Origin: Carya illinoinensis
Lineage: Eukaryota > Streptophyta > Magnoliopsida > Fagales > Juglandaceae
Direction of reading: 5' to 3'
DNA length: 64,000 bases
Assembly (NCBI RefSeq): GCF_018687715.1
Contig: NC_056766.1
Location: 8,545,501-8,609,500, forward strand
The position numbers and the translations under genes are program-made. The notes beneath the pieces are model-generated. The model made no database searches. It was not told the origin of the DNA and saw only the letters and a list, made by a program, of their open reading frames with translations. This document shows, one piece after another, positions 11,925 to 22,919 of the stretch (position 1 is the first letter of the stretch; every line of letters begins with the position of its first letter).

Positions 11925-12400
11925 AAAAACAAAAGCAAATGTCAAGGCCAATCAAGACATAAGTAAATACATGACAGACGAATATATAGGTCATATATTA
12001 ATGAGATTTATGGACATGATATATAATGTATAACCATGAATCCAATAATAAAATTCAATTAACAATATTTTTACTATAAGAAAAATGAGTAATAATGACG
12101 AGTTATTTGTGATGAGAATGAAGGTAGGAAATTGTATCTAAACATATTTAGTTTATAAAAAGTTTTATTTAAGTTGATCACGCATTAATAGTGCATCTAT
12201 CATATAAGAAGTGACATCTCTATGTATAAAAGTATACGCACCAAAAAATTAAAAAGGATTAAAATACTGATCTCACGTCGAAACCAAATACTAGAAAGTC
12301 ATTTGTTTTCTAGTAAAATAATTCGTTGTTATATAAGATTTTCCATAAAACATTAGTCTTCATAAAAATTCGGTCATAATTAGTATGAATGCAGAGTGTT
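11925..12400. repeat. Dispersed repeat, partial copy D
   Basis: This segment matches 16345-16850 closely and 18420-18680 in part. Shared blocks include CAAATGTCAAGGCCAATCAA, AGTTGATCACGCATTAATAG and AAGTGACATCTCTATG. It is the part of the gene X repeat that lies 3' of the gene X exons on the minus strand; no exon accompanies this copy. A GTGGTACCTGGG(T/C)TAGG block occurs nearby at 11433 and 12598, with a diverged version at 16212, so the family has several modules. Confidence 0.8.
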
Positions 12401-12419
12401 GCCAAAAAGCTGCTACTGC

Positions 12420-12590
12420 ATTCTTTGAAAAAGAATTAAGGTTTTGTTTGGTATGTGAAGTATGACTATTTATTACTATTTATAAATAATTCATTATTAT
12501 TCGTAAATTGTTTATTACATTTTGGCTACTATTTGTTACTATTCATATATTATCTTAGATTGTCATTCAAACATAATTTAGGTAAGTAGA
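12420..12590. mobile_element. Possible AT-rich MITE
   Basis: The stretch begins with AAGGTTTTGTTTGGTATG and ends with CATTCAAACATAATTTAGG, an imperfect inverted arrangement of a TTTGTTTGG / CCAAAC-like motif around a Tyr-box-free, TATTTATTACTATT-rich core. This is typical of plant MITEs, but the ends are too diverged to set exact borders. Confidence 0.35.
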
Positions 12591-12599
12591 AAGAATGTG

Positions 12600-13870
12600 G
12601 TACCTGGGCTAGGTTCTCAAAAACTGCTGTCAAGGCTTATTTTTTTAGCTGATGAAAGAACAACAACAACAATAATAATAATTAGTTGCGGGAAAGATTG
12701 GAAGAAGGAAATTATACAGTTTTACCGTGATACATCCATCATAAGTGATAAAGTATCTTAGCGGATTTGAAATTTTTAATATAATAAAAGATTCAATAAT
12801 TTAGTATAATAAATTATTTGAATTTTTTCAATTCTTAGAATTATCTAAACTGAAAAATAACAAAGAAACAAGGAACTTTTTTATATTCATTTCCTATATT
12901 TTATGTTTCTCTAACCTGAAAACAAATGACAAAGAAGGAAAATTATAAGCTTAATAATATATGAATATAGATAATATCTTCTTTTAATAGTATGCATTTA
13001 GTTGAGTTTTATGCATTTGTTCATTTGAAAAATACCTCGATTCCGGCTGACGCCATTCTGATTCCAACTCTAAATCCGATGAAGTCAAAAAAATCAGAAT
13101 TTAAATTCGGAGTAAGAATTATTCCACAAAAACTTGCCTCAAACTCCGAAAAATATTTCAATCTTTGTTATTTGTTCGGTGTCTTCCCCACCCGCTGCCG
13201 TAAACTTTATCATTTCCTATTGCTTCTCCAAAATGAAAAGTTTGTATTTTCTCTGTCTCTGTCTGTCTTAGTCGACTATTGTGTTAGTCTTCCATATGTC
13301 TATGTGTCTATAGGCCAACACCGTGTAACACCCCATCTAATTACATATTAGGATTAACTCGTAATCTCCCTTAAAATGAGCTTATAATACTATATTATAT
13401 TTTTGGGCTTTATATTATTTTTTAGCATAAGATTTATTATTATTATTATTACTATTATTTATTAAGGGAGTTAGTTGGATTTGTTTTACCAATTAAACTA
13501 TAGCACTTAGTGTCATTAGTGGTTAAGCTTAAGGGCTAAGTATAGGTAGTTTAGTAAGCAAGTTTATTAGTGCTACACTTAAGGTCCTTAAACTCTTAGA
13601 ATGTTATGGGCTAAGACCTAGAAGCCTTGAATCAAGCCTTATAAGAGTAAGTCTTTGTGGAATAGCATTAGAAAGATTTGGCCCAAGTGTGAAGAAGGCA
13701 TAAAGCCTTTTGGGCCTAACTTGGTGTTAATTTTGACCCATAGTCTATTTATGATAGGGTCGTTCTATATACAGTTCCCTTAAGGGGATTGTATTGCAGT
13801 CCTAGTATATAAAATGACTAAATCATCCCCAACTTAAAATGTTAATTGACTAAAATACCCTTCCTTCAAC
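12600..13870. other. No gene seen
   Basis: AT-rich spacer. The 119-codon frame at 12992-13351 has no recognisable domain and low coding quality. Confidence 0.35.
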
Positions 13871-14119
13871 CTAAATACGAAGCAAAGCCCTGGGTCTTTT
13901 CCCCTTGAATCCGGTTGACTCTTTTCCCTCTACCGTGCTGCTGCTGCCCCCGATTTAAACGGCCCTCTCCTCCACCATTGACGACCACCCTCCACCCACC
14001 ATCGACAGACCGACCTCCACCATCGACCATCGGCTGCTGACGAAGTTAACGGTAATTTTTCCTACCGAAGAGGACTTGCAGGATTTATTTCGGACTCGTC
14101 TGGTTTTCATTTCTTGTAG

Positions 14120-15010
14120 ATGTTGCCCATTCATCAGCCATTTCTTAGGCGCACTTTCCAAGCGGAACCCAAAACAGGTTCGGTTTTTCTGATTTCCAGT
14201 TTCTTTTTAGTTTCTCCACCCATTTATTTTCTCCTTGTAATTGAAGTACTAGCTGGAACATGGACAGATATTCAAGTTCTCAAGTTTGGAATTTGGAGCA
14301 GTTATCTTTGATGACTTTGCTCACTATAAACTGTTGGAGAGGCACAACAAAGCACGTCTCTACAACCCTTTTATCTTGTCGAAGTTCTACCTTCAATGGT
14401 TGGTTCATTCACCTGCTAACATATTGCGAGCATATATTTCTTTTTAGACAAAGTAACAGTTATCTTTTTTTTTTTTTTTTTTTTTCAAAGCAACAGTTAT
14501 CTGTATGTTATTTTTCGTGTGATTATCAAGTAGAATTTGGCTGCTTTGATTTCTCCCGTAGAAATTATATCTCATGATTGTCAAATGTGATTACATGTTC
14601 TCAGGTGGGGAGCTCCTTCATCTTTTTGGTGTGCAAAAGGTTCTACCTGCTAAATTGTTCAACGTGAGATTCTCATTCTGTAATGTGATCTCTAAAATTA
14701 GAGAAAATACTAGATTTTCATTTTCTATGTCTTAAACCAACATAGTTATTTTTTGCAGGGTTTTAGACTAAACACAAGGGCTTTTGCTAGTCGGAATTCG
14801 GTGAGGAAATCAAGAAGAGATGTACAACCACCAAAAAGTGAAGCAGATAACACTCCCACAAGTGTTCAAGTTGACAGCATGGTTTCCTCTTCCGAAAATT
14901 CAGCTGCACAGAGTTCTTCAATAATTCCTTCCAGAAGTACTGTGCTTCAGGCATGCACTGTCACTTCCGGATTAATAGCAGCTCTGGGTATTATAATTCG
15001 TCAGCTCTGA
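14120..15010 (+). pseudogene. Exon-like fragments, last one resembling a plastid CAAX-protease (CPBP) family protein
   Basis: The clearest exon is 14759-15010. It follows a good acceptor (TTTTTTGCAG), is open for 83 residues and ends TGA at 15008-15010. It is basic and Ser-rich, then has a hydrophobic segment, Thr-Val-Leu-Gln-Ala-Cys-Thr-Val-Thr-Ser-Gly-Leu-Ile-Ala-Ala-Leu-Gly. This resembles, from memory, the N-terminal region of plant plastid CPBP-family proteins, before the protease core. Two upstream stretches look exon-like: 14120-14180 after a TTGTAG acceptor, and about 14305-14400. The conserved protease motifs are absent, so the fragment cannot be an active protease. It may be a truncated gene copy or captured exons. 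Confidence 0.35.
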
Positions 15011-15277
15011 GTATAGTTTCGGAATACGTTACAGCACCGATTGGAAGCTGCGATGGAGATGGGGAGCCGTGACGGTGCCGAAGCTGCTGGGTATCGGACT
15101 GGGTCTGCTGGGTTTTGAGTCAATAGCTTCTGCCGATGATTTGGCTACGGGGGGACTTGGGTATCTGGGGGTGAAAGACTTGGGTATTCCTTCGTATGTT
15201 GCTTCGGACTCGTTTCGCAACCTTTACTTTCAAACCATCGGATGTCTTTTGCACTTGGTCTCCTCCCGTGTAAATGA

Positions 15278-15321
15278 AATGAAACGCAGTGTTTCATTAA
15301 AATGAAACGACTCGTTTCATT
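15278..15321. repeat. Two adjacent hairpins with identical arms
   Basis: 15278-15298 and 15301-15321 each have the 8-base arms AATGAAAC and GTTTCATT around a 5-base loop (GCAGT and GACTC). They lie just before a GACTGTATTGCAGTCC block at 15324, which is itself nearly repeated at 13788 (GGATTGTATTGCAGTCC), so they may mark the right border of the inserted block carrying the exon fragments. Confidence 0.7.
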
Positions 15322-15399
15322 ATGACTGTATTGCAGTCCACTTAATCGGCCTGCAAGAAGAATTATTCTTTATGATAAGGCATGCCTATGCCTTTCAAA

Positions 15400-16200
15400 C
15401 CCATCTTTGTGGATCTTAAGTCCTCTCATGACCTCTTAAATCTAGAATCAAGGCCTCCCATCAACCAACACCCAAAGCCTATAGTTCACGAAACTCCTAC
15501 TCATGGTGTTTTTAATTCTAACAAGACCCAAAGCCTTATATTGCATTTTCACACTTTTATTTGAAACTCATTTACACCATATTATTGGTTTCTCGCAAGC
15601 CCAAGTAGTACCCCATACCCCTCAGGACTCCCAATTGTCTCTAATTAAGCTTCTAATTTGAGTTGAGGACATTAATCAACTTATCCATGATTAGAGATTT
15701 TTAAACCATGTTTTGAGTTTAATTTTCTTTTTAATCTTTTTACCCATTTTGATATGAAATTTACTTGTTCAATTGCGTCATTCTTAAATCATATTATAAC
15801 CTTAGATAAATCTCCACACATGTCATTAAGGGTAATGACATCTTAAACTCCTAAACCCACACTAGTCGGCACACCTGTGTACTCTTGTGTGTATTGGACT
15901 AAACAACCCCTAGCCCTAGTTTTTTGTACCTTTTGTCAAGGTCATTATTTTGTTTAACACCTCAAAATAACCATTTCAATGCAGCCTTAATGGTGGACAA
16001 AATTGGTTACAATAACCAAACCAAAAACCGAAAAACCAACTACAACTAAACCATAGCTGGATGGAAACCAAATGCCTTGCAGTTTGATTTGATTTTCTAC
16101 TCTCAATAACCTGCACCCTTATGCTACCTCCATCACCATCCAATCCCCAAGAGACACTCATATTCATTATGGGAATTTGACAAAAATTTTCTTCCCAAGA
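15400..16200. other. No gene seen
   Basis: AT-rich spacer; short open frames lack coding character. A TGTGTTACCTAAGTTAGGTCTC block at 16210 is a diverged form of the GTGGTACCTGGGTTAGG module seen at 11433 and 12598. Confidence 0.35.
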
Positions 16201-16344
16201 AAAATAAATGTGTTACCTAAGTTAGGTCTCCGACTAGTAAAAGTACTGTTTGAAGAACGGCGGACCAATTCCCAATTTGGGATGTGTCTTTGCTTATTTC
16301 AATTCATTTATAAAAATGATAAGTATCTACTAGACATGTCTAAA

Positions 16345-17036
16345 TCAAGAATCTAAAAGAAAATAAAAACAAAAGCAAATGTCAAGGCCAATCAAGGCGT
16401 AAGTTAATAAATAACAGACGAATATATAGGTCGTATAGTAATGAGATTTATGAACATATATAATGTATAACCGTGAATCCAAGAATAAAATTCAATTAAC
16501 AATATTCCTACTATAAGAAAAATGAGTAATGATGATGAATTATTTGTGATGAGAATGAACTCATGCATTTTGGTAGGAAATTGTATCCAAAAATATTTAG
16601 TTTATAAAAAGTTTTACTTAAGTTGATCACGCATTAATAGTGCATCTATCATATAAGAAGTGACATCTCTATGTATAAAAGTATACGCACCAAACAATTA
16701 AAAAGTATTAAAATACTGATCTCATGTCAAAACCAAATACTAGAAAGTCATTTGTTTTCTCATAAAATAATTCGTTGATATATAAGATTTTCCATAAAAC
16801 ATTAGTCTTCATAAAAATTTAGTTTATAAAAAGCTATTCTAGAAGTATAAGTTAAGGCATATATACTGCTTTTATAAAAGGCATAATTATCACCAAAATT
16901 AAATTATCGAACTACTTCAATAATAGAGCATGTGATCAGTTGTAAGTTACAAAATTATGAAGTTGTTCATTTCAAATTACGACGAGAATGTGCTAATTGT
17001 CTTGCATTCTGAATGTAAATTAGTACCTTTGAAGTA
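16345..17036. repeat. Dispersed repeat, copy A (downstream part of gene X)
   Basis: Near-identical over several hundred bases to 11925-12400 and to 18420-18680. Its right part (16975-17036), around the GAATGTAAATTAGTACC block, matches 18955-18990, immediately next to the gene X exon. This copy continues into the exon at 17657-17971, interrupted by the hAT-type element at 17045-17648. Confidence 0.8.
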
Positions 17037-17656
17037 GAGACGAGCAAGGTTTTAAAAACCGTTCCGTTCCGGCCGGAATGACCGGAATTTTTCGTGCCGG
17101 AACAGTGACCAGAACCGGATAGGTGTCTATTCCGTTCCGGGTCAAATTCCGGCCGTTCCGGTCAAATTCCAGCCGTTTCGGTCAAAATCGGTACCAGAAT
17201 TCCAGTATTCCGGCCGGAATAGTAATTCCAGTCCCAAAAAAAAAAAAAAAAAACTCTCTTGTAAATAAGTTGAAAAATAATGAATAAAATTATACTTTTA
17301 GAATTCAAATACCTCTTTCCGTGCACTAGAAGTATTGTTACTTTTAATAATCTGTCTATTCTTTAATTTTTTTCCTTTATTTTTGTGTCTTAACTCAAGT
17401 TTATGATTTTTTTCAATATATATTCATTTTATAAATCTTTAATTCTTCTATATATATACACATATACATATCACACACTTACATATATATGTATTTATTT
17501 TATTAATTGTTAGTTTATATATACATATAAATATTTATATATAATATATAATTAATTCCGAAACGGTATACCGAAACGTACCGGTATCGAAATATTCCGC
17601 TAAAATGACTCGACCGGAATAGTCTCCGGAACGGCTTTCAAAACTTTGGAGACGAG
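17037..17656. mobile_element. Non-autonomous hAT-type element with 8-bp target duplication
   Basis: Element 17045-17648 (604 bp). The left end reads CAAGGTTTTAAAAACCGTTCC and the right end, reverse complemented, CAAAGTTTTGAAAGCCGTTCC. It is flanked by the perfect 8-bp direct repeat GAGACGAG (17037-17044 and 17649-17656). An 8-bp duplication and a CA-rich terminus fit the hAT superfamily. The subterminal regions are full of TTCCGG / CCGGAA motifs, likely transposase-binding repeats. There is no coding capacity. It is inserted at the 3' edge of the gene X exon in copy A. Confidence 0.88.
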
Positions 17657-17971
17657 CGCACTTTCCAGGGAACTCGTCCAAGAAAGCAGACATCTTTTCA
17701 GGGAGCGATCTCCGCTGTACCCTTTTGTTTTCCATTCCAAGATCTGCCTCGTTCAACTCATCTCTTTTATGTCCTCTTGTTTCGTCGTAGTTACTGATAT
17801 AAGTATAATTTTGATCAGTCTGATCGTGAAGCGAATCCTTGGAACCTGCAGACAAATTAATCGCTAGTGGGGTTCCTTTGCTCTTAAGAGCCTCCTCATC
17901 TCCAAGATTAAACTCCCCATCATTTTGAATGCCAAGTTCCTTTTCTGCCATAGAATCACAAAAATCAACAC
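17657..17971 (-). pseudogene. Gene X, exon 2, copy A (interrupted)
   Basis: This minus-strand exon begins after a GTGCAG acceptor (17972-17977) and matches copy B residue for residue over the first ~85 residues: a Gly-Val-Asp-Phe-Cys-Asp-Ser-Met-Ala-Glu start, then an acidic Ser/Asp/Glu-rich body. It diverges before the basic tail, and the hAT element at 17045-17648 separates the exon from its downstream flank, so translation would run into element sequence. Exon 1 is absent from this copy: similarity stops at about 17995. Function unknown; no domain recognised. Confidence 0.6.
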
Positions 17972-18049
17972 CTGCACATTTCAATCAAAATGATCCAACG
18001 GGAATGGAGCCTTTTGTTTGCTTTTTGTCAAGTTGTGGGGCCCACAGAA

Positions 18050-18170
18050 GTTATAGTTTAAATGCACTCAACTTAACTGAGTTACATGTATGTTTGGATG
18101 TTGAATGGAGTTTAAAAATGAAGTGCACGCGTACTGAGCTGAGTTTACCATCCAAATGAGCCCTAAATCA
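18050..18170. mobile_element. Short MITE-like sequence
   Basis: TTAAATGCACTCAACTTAACTGAG near 18058 and a CTGAGCTGAGTTTACCATCC stretch near 18138, around GTTTGGATGTTGAATGG, recall a MITE type common in woody plants. Borders and target duplication are not resolved. Confidence 0.3.
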
Positions 18171-18419
18171 ATCCAAAATATCCAATCCAGTCGATCTTGT
18201 AGGCAGTTTCAAGAATTTTTGTTTCATAACTTATGACATTATAATGCGGCATGACATGTTATATCATCATAGTAATTAATAGTTTAATTTCTAGCCGAAT
18301 GACTAAATGCATCAATCTTAAAAACATATAGAGTAAAATATTCAATTAAAATGCACAAAGAGCGCGCAATTAAAGAGCAATTTGACTTTAAAGACAAACC
18401 ACGTAAACTGATTAATTTT

Positions 18420-18700
18420 GTATCTAAACATATTTAGTTTATAAAAAGTTTTATTTAAGTTGATCACGCATTAATAGTGCATGTATCACATATAAGAAGT
18501 GACATCTCTATGTATAAAAGTATACGCACCAAACAATTAAAAAATATTAAAATACTGATCTCATGTGGAAACCAAATACTAGCTAGAAAGTCATTTGTTT
18601 TCTCATAAGATATATAAGATTTTCCATAAAACATTGGTCTTCATAAAAATTTAGTTTATAAAAAGCTATTATAGAAGTATTATAAGTTAATGCATTAATA
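18420..18700. repeat. Dispersed repeat, copy B (downstream part of gene X)
   Basis: Matches 12140-12400 and 16585-16850, including AGTTGATCACGCATTAATAG and the AAACCAAATACTAG block. It precedes the copy B exons on the plus-strand map, in the same relative order as in copies A and C. Confidence 0.8.
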
Positions 18701-18987
18701 ATGCTTGCATAAAAAGTTAATACATGATTTAGGTAAAAGCTAGTATATATATAATAATTAATTGGAATTGGGTATATATAAAAGATCTTCTTATGTTATA
18801 TACTATTTAATTCTCAAAAATGAATCAATTTTATAGTTTAGGTATTGTAATTCATGATATTGCTCCTATTTAATATCATCGAGATATAATTCATCCCATT
18901 AAATATTGAATTTACAGCCGAAAGATTATCACTATAAGAAAATTACTTGTTTGCTAACTGTCTTACATTCTGAATGTAAATTAGTAC

Positions 18988-19761
18988 CTTTGTGTTCATG
19001 AGAACGACGACGTTTATCTTTTGATTGACGTTGACTTATTTTCCGTTTATGCAAGGCCGGTACCCTATTGTTTTCCATTACAAGATCTGCCTTTTTCGGC
19101 TCATCTCCTTCATGTCCACTTGTTTCGTCATAATTGCTGATATAGGTATCACTTTGATCAGTCTGATCCTGAAGCGAATCCTTGGAACTTGCAGACCAAT
19201 TACTAGCTGGTGGTGTTCCTTTGCTCTTAAGAGCCTCCTCATCTTCAAGATTAAACTCCACATCATTTTGACTGCCAAGTTCCTTTTCTGCCATAGAATC
19301 ACAAAAATCAACACCTGCACATTTCAATCAAAATGATCCAAAAGAGAGAGCCTCCAAAACCATCCAGCAAATAAGCATTTTCTTACATGCATGTACATAT
19401 ATAGCAGAATGTTTTCAGGTAAAGCATAGTTTTATTCCTGATCGGGATCAGTATCCACACAGGACTGCTTGGATTAGTTTCCATGATAACGATTGCTAAC
19501 ATAATATATATCAAGGTAAATTCCTTTAATGGATCGGATGGCATATGAATATATAGTCGTTCATTCCAATTAAGATGATATGAATGCTTTTAGTCTTCCC
19601 TTACCTCCTCCTTTAACGGGATCTGGGGTCGAACCACAAACATCTGTAGTAGTTGTGGTGATGGTAGGGGTGTTGACTTGTTGGGATGTCCCGTTTCCTC
19701 CCGAAGCCAATAATCCTATTTCTGCTGCCTCGGTCTCTAACTCTGCTGCCTTTCTTTTCAT
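18988..19761 (-). CDS. Gene X, copy B: two-exon fragment of an unidentified gene
   Basis: Exon 1 runs from ATG 19761 to 19605 with a donor GAG|GTAAGG; exon 2 runs from 19314 (acceptor GTGCAG) to 18988 with a donor AAAG|GTACTA. The phases fit (exon 1 ends in phase 1, exon 2 completes a Gly codon). Exon 1 starts with a basic Met-Lys-Arg-Lys followed by an Ala/Glu helix and a Thr run; exon 2 is acidic and Ser/Asp-rich, then ends with a Lys/Arg-rich segment (Lys-Asp-Lys-Arg-Arg-Arg-Ser-His-Glu-His-Lys) that could be a nuclear signal. The third exon is not in the copy. Related exons lie at 17657-17971 and 51663-52640. I do not recognise the family. The block may be host gene fragments carried by an element or a dispersed gene family. 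Confidence 0.5.
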
Positions 19762-20127
19762 TTTTCTGCTATTTCTTGCAAAAACTTTGGGCAGTTGTCT
19801 CTGCCTTTAGGGATAGCTAATCCCTTCGATAAAATGATTCCCAGGTCTATGGTTTCCTTTCAAGCAGCCGTTGACGGCAGAACGTAAGTCATTGTGCAAT
19901 TTATTGGAACTTTCAAAAAGCAATTGCACATTTCAAAAAGCGCGTTAGTTGAAAATTCCAATCACTTAACGCGGATTTTGAAAATTCCACATAACGCGGA
20001 TTTGAAAATTCCAATCACTTATTGAAAATTCTAATGACTCGTGTCTTGTGTAAGCTGTCACTTCGCTCATTGTATAAATGCGGTGGTTCACATGATGAAC
20101 ACAAAGATACTAATCACACAGCGTGAG

Positions 20128-20256
20128 GTAAGGTTTTAATGAAATTCTATTTCATTTTGAGTAGGGGAAGAGAGAGATCACAAATTCGGATGAAATTATT
20201 CAAAATAACTCTCGAAGAAAATAATTTGTTTGATTTGAGTTATGCAGGTAATATAT
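20128..20256 (+). pseudogene. LINE endonuclease fragment
   Basis: A plus-strand stretch encodes the Phe-Asn-Glu-Ile-Leu region after the GDFN motif of an L1 endonuclease, continuing to Leu-Phe-Asp-Leu-Ser-Tyr-Ala-Gly. It is close to the fragment at 23330-23850 on the opposite strand, with one stop codon inside. It ends at the same point as that copy, where both pass into a TA-rich run. Confidence 0.6.
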
Positions 20257-20280
20257 ATTATTATATTATATTTATTAAGA

Positions 20281-20349
20281 GTAATACTATATACCACATC
20301 ATTATCTTGTTACTTATATCATACTATATATGATGTGGTGTATTTATTA
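20281..20349. repeat. Short inverted repeat
   Basis: TACTATATACCACATCA (around 20284-20300) is followed, after about 30 bases, by TGATGTGGTGTATTTATTA, its near inverted copy. It could be a very small hairpin MITE. Confidence 0.5.
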
Positions 20350-20480
20350 CCATTTGATGATAAATAAATATACAATAAATGACCATTCAATAATGATAAA
20401 TGTGTCACATTTTACTTAATAGGATGCACGTGTGATAGTAGTATAGTGCATAGAATTTTCTATTTATTAATATTACTTTA

Positions 20481-20687
20481 TAATATCTACTAGTTACTCT
20501 AGTACCTCTCATGCAATTTAGGTCTCGCTTGTTTTAGCAGATAAGGTGAGATGAGAAGAAATAAAATTAATTAAGATTAAAGTTGAAAATTGAATAAAAT
20601 ATTATTAAAATATATTATTTTAATATTAATTTTATATTAAAATTTGAAAAGTTGCTTGAGAGGTACCGGAGTGACTAATAGATATTA
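20481..20687. mobile_element. MITE, 207 bp
   Basis: The left end TAATATCTACTAGTTACTC (20481) and the right end GAGTGACTAATAGATATTA (ending 20687) are inverted copies, and the repeat continues through the GTACCTCTCA / TTGAGAGGTAC blocks for about 35 bases. The AT-rich core includes AAGGTGAGATGAGAAGAAATAAAATT, a motif I associate with Fagales MITEs. A similar end (CTTGAGAGGTACTGG) is at 58618, next to the full-length LINE. Confidence 0.7.
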
Positions 20688-20689
20688 GA

Positions 20690-21347
20690 ACAATGTATCT
20701 ATTAGGACAATGTTGGGGAGTATTAAATGTGCACATCAAATATGTATATTAATATAAATGAATATTTTTTATTTTTTAATTATTTTTTAAACATCCTTAA
20801 CTATTAAGAAAAAATATATATAAATATATAAATTCCCTTATAGTCACTTTCTAAACTATTAAGAAAAAAAAATATATATATATATAAGTAGACACATTTG
20901 GTAGGCATATTTAATAGTCATATTATCATTTTCTTAGATATTATAAAATAATACTAATAAATTGGCATGATAAACCTGGCACTTTAAATTTCCTTTTTAA
21001 GATAAAAGTAATTTTATAATTTTTGTGAAATTTGCATATCCATATTTCATATATCTATTCTATTATAATAAATGACTATCTAATTATGAATAATAACTTT
21101 TTGTCCATTAAGTCGGTTAAGTCTTGTTTTACCAAAAGGCCTTAAGACTATAAACTATTTGATGTATAGCTCCCTTATAGAATTTAATGAAGGATCTTGT
21201 TTTACCAAAAGGTACTTAAGACATTTGACCATTTGACGTGTAGCTCCCTTGTAGAATTTAATGAATGATTATTTTGCTATTATTACATAAATACCCCTTA
21301 GTATTTAAGATGTGGCTGAATTGTTTCTGAACGAATGGTTTACGTAG
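20690..21347. other. No gene seen
   Basis: AT-rich spacer. A 60-70 base unit is duplicated: CTTGTTTTACCAAAAGG...GTATAGCTCCCTTATAGAATTTAATGA at 21123-21192 and again at 21199-21265. Confidence 0.45.
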
Positions 21348-22919
21348 GTCTGATTTCTTTGATTTTTTTTTTTTTGATAGAAAATGCTTCACTGCAAATA
21401 TTCATAAACGAAGTTACAACTGTGACTTAACAAACTGAAAAACCAGACCATAAGCCAACTAACGCATCTGCTCAGGAGCTTCCCGTCAACAAATTTCTTT
21501 GTGACGGACATTGTCTAAAACTTCTACACCTTCTCTCTTGACAACAGTCAAAGGAGAAAGCTCTCTGTTAAAACAGAGACAAACGACCTCTCTTCCGAAG
21601 AAGAGAGGTACACCCACGCTCCATCCTCCCAAGGAGGAGGAGTACAACCACACTCTCTCCTCCTAAGAGGAAGAGTACCAACACCTACATTCCTCCAACA
21701 AAGGAGTAGGACAAAACCCACATTCCTTATAAAAAGGAGTGGGACACCAGTCAATATATTATTTATAATAGCTAAAACAAAATAAAAACAAAAACAGAGC
21801 AACAAAACCAAAACAGTAAAGGGCTGTGCAAAACAGAAAACCCAGCCCAAGACCAACGGCCCAACATCCCCGTGGGGGCCCAAACCGAAGAGGCGCCCAA
21901 ATCGGACTAGGGTTTCTTCGTTAACTCCCGCCGCCCCTTCTTCCTTCTCCGTTCCTGTGCAGCGTGAGCTGCTGTTGCCGATCACCACCACACGGCACGG
22001 GAAAACCCACAATGCCTAGATTAGCCCCTCAAAACCGTCGGCCAGAAACAGATAGAGAAACCAGCAGCCCCACCGTTTACGAAGCCCATCACTCTGTTTC
22101 GAAATAGAGTATCAAGCCTCTTGCCTCCGCCGCCCCCCTTCTTCTTTCGTACCAGATGCTGTGCAGCACCGATCAGCCATGCCGACCACACGGCTCCAAG
22201 CACACCGATCGACTGCCGAAACCAGAGAGAAGGAAGGCCAGCCGTCGTGATCCAGGACCTCTGCTCGTACCATCAATCCTCTGTTAACACAGAGCAGATC
22301 GCTTCTTGCCGACGAGCAGCCCTGCCGTAGCCCCGCCTCACCTCACCATAGACCTTCACCGTCGGCCTTGTGCCGTCAAAAAAGGATGGCTTGCCTTTCA
22401 CCCCTGTCCAGATCCTCCACCTTTGGCAGAACCATCGTGCCTCTGTTATGAGGTTGCGAAAGATTTCGCCTTGGGCGGTTCCGTAAGAGAGCAAGAAACT
22501 AAGCCACCGAGAGGGGAGGGAGGGAGGAGCCGAGGCTCCCACCTCCCTCTAGAAGAGATTTCCGATATGCTGTCAAGAGAGAAGGGGGGAGTTCTCTCTC
22601 TCTCGAAAGGAGAACAGAGAGGTGATTCAAAAACAAATCATCTGGACCTCAACCCCTAACAGCTTCCGCCACAGCTCCACAGCCCTGAAGACCAGAGACC
22701 CTCCCACCTTATTAGCCACACCAGATCTAAACTAACGAGGAACTGGAAAAACAAAAGAGAAATAACTAACAGAACAAGGAAAGGAGCGGGTGGGAGGGAG
22801 GAAGGAGCCGAAGCTCCCACCTCCCTCCGGGGAGATTTTCTTTTTGAGGTTCTAGAGAGATGGGGGAGTTTCTCTCTCTAGAAAGCCTTCGAAAGATAAA
22901 TTCGTCTGATTTCTTTGAT
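21348..22919 (-). mobile_element. 1.54-kb retroposon with 16-bp target duplication
   Basis: The perfect direct repeat GTCTGATTTCTTTGAT occurs at 21348-21363 and 22904-22919. The insert (21364-22903) begins on the plus strand with a T-run, i.e. a poly(A) tail of a minus-strand transcript, followed by a LINE-3'-like stretch. It is GC-rich relative to the surroundings and has no reverse transcriptase. Inside, 22495-22610 and 22780-22890 are diverged duplicates (a GGAGGGAGGAGCCGAGGCTC-type block then GAGATTT...TCTCTCTCTAGAAAG). The longest minus-strand frame (22012-21548) has no recognised domain. It is best seen as a non-autonomous retroposon mobilised by LINE machinery, or a retrocopied transcript. 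Confidence 0.82.

Noticed and set aside
12992..13351. 119-codon plus-strand frame as a gene
   Set aside because: No domain, no splice context, and AT-rich codon use like the surrounding spacer.
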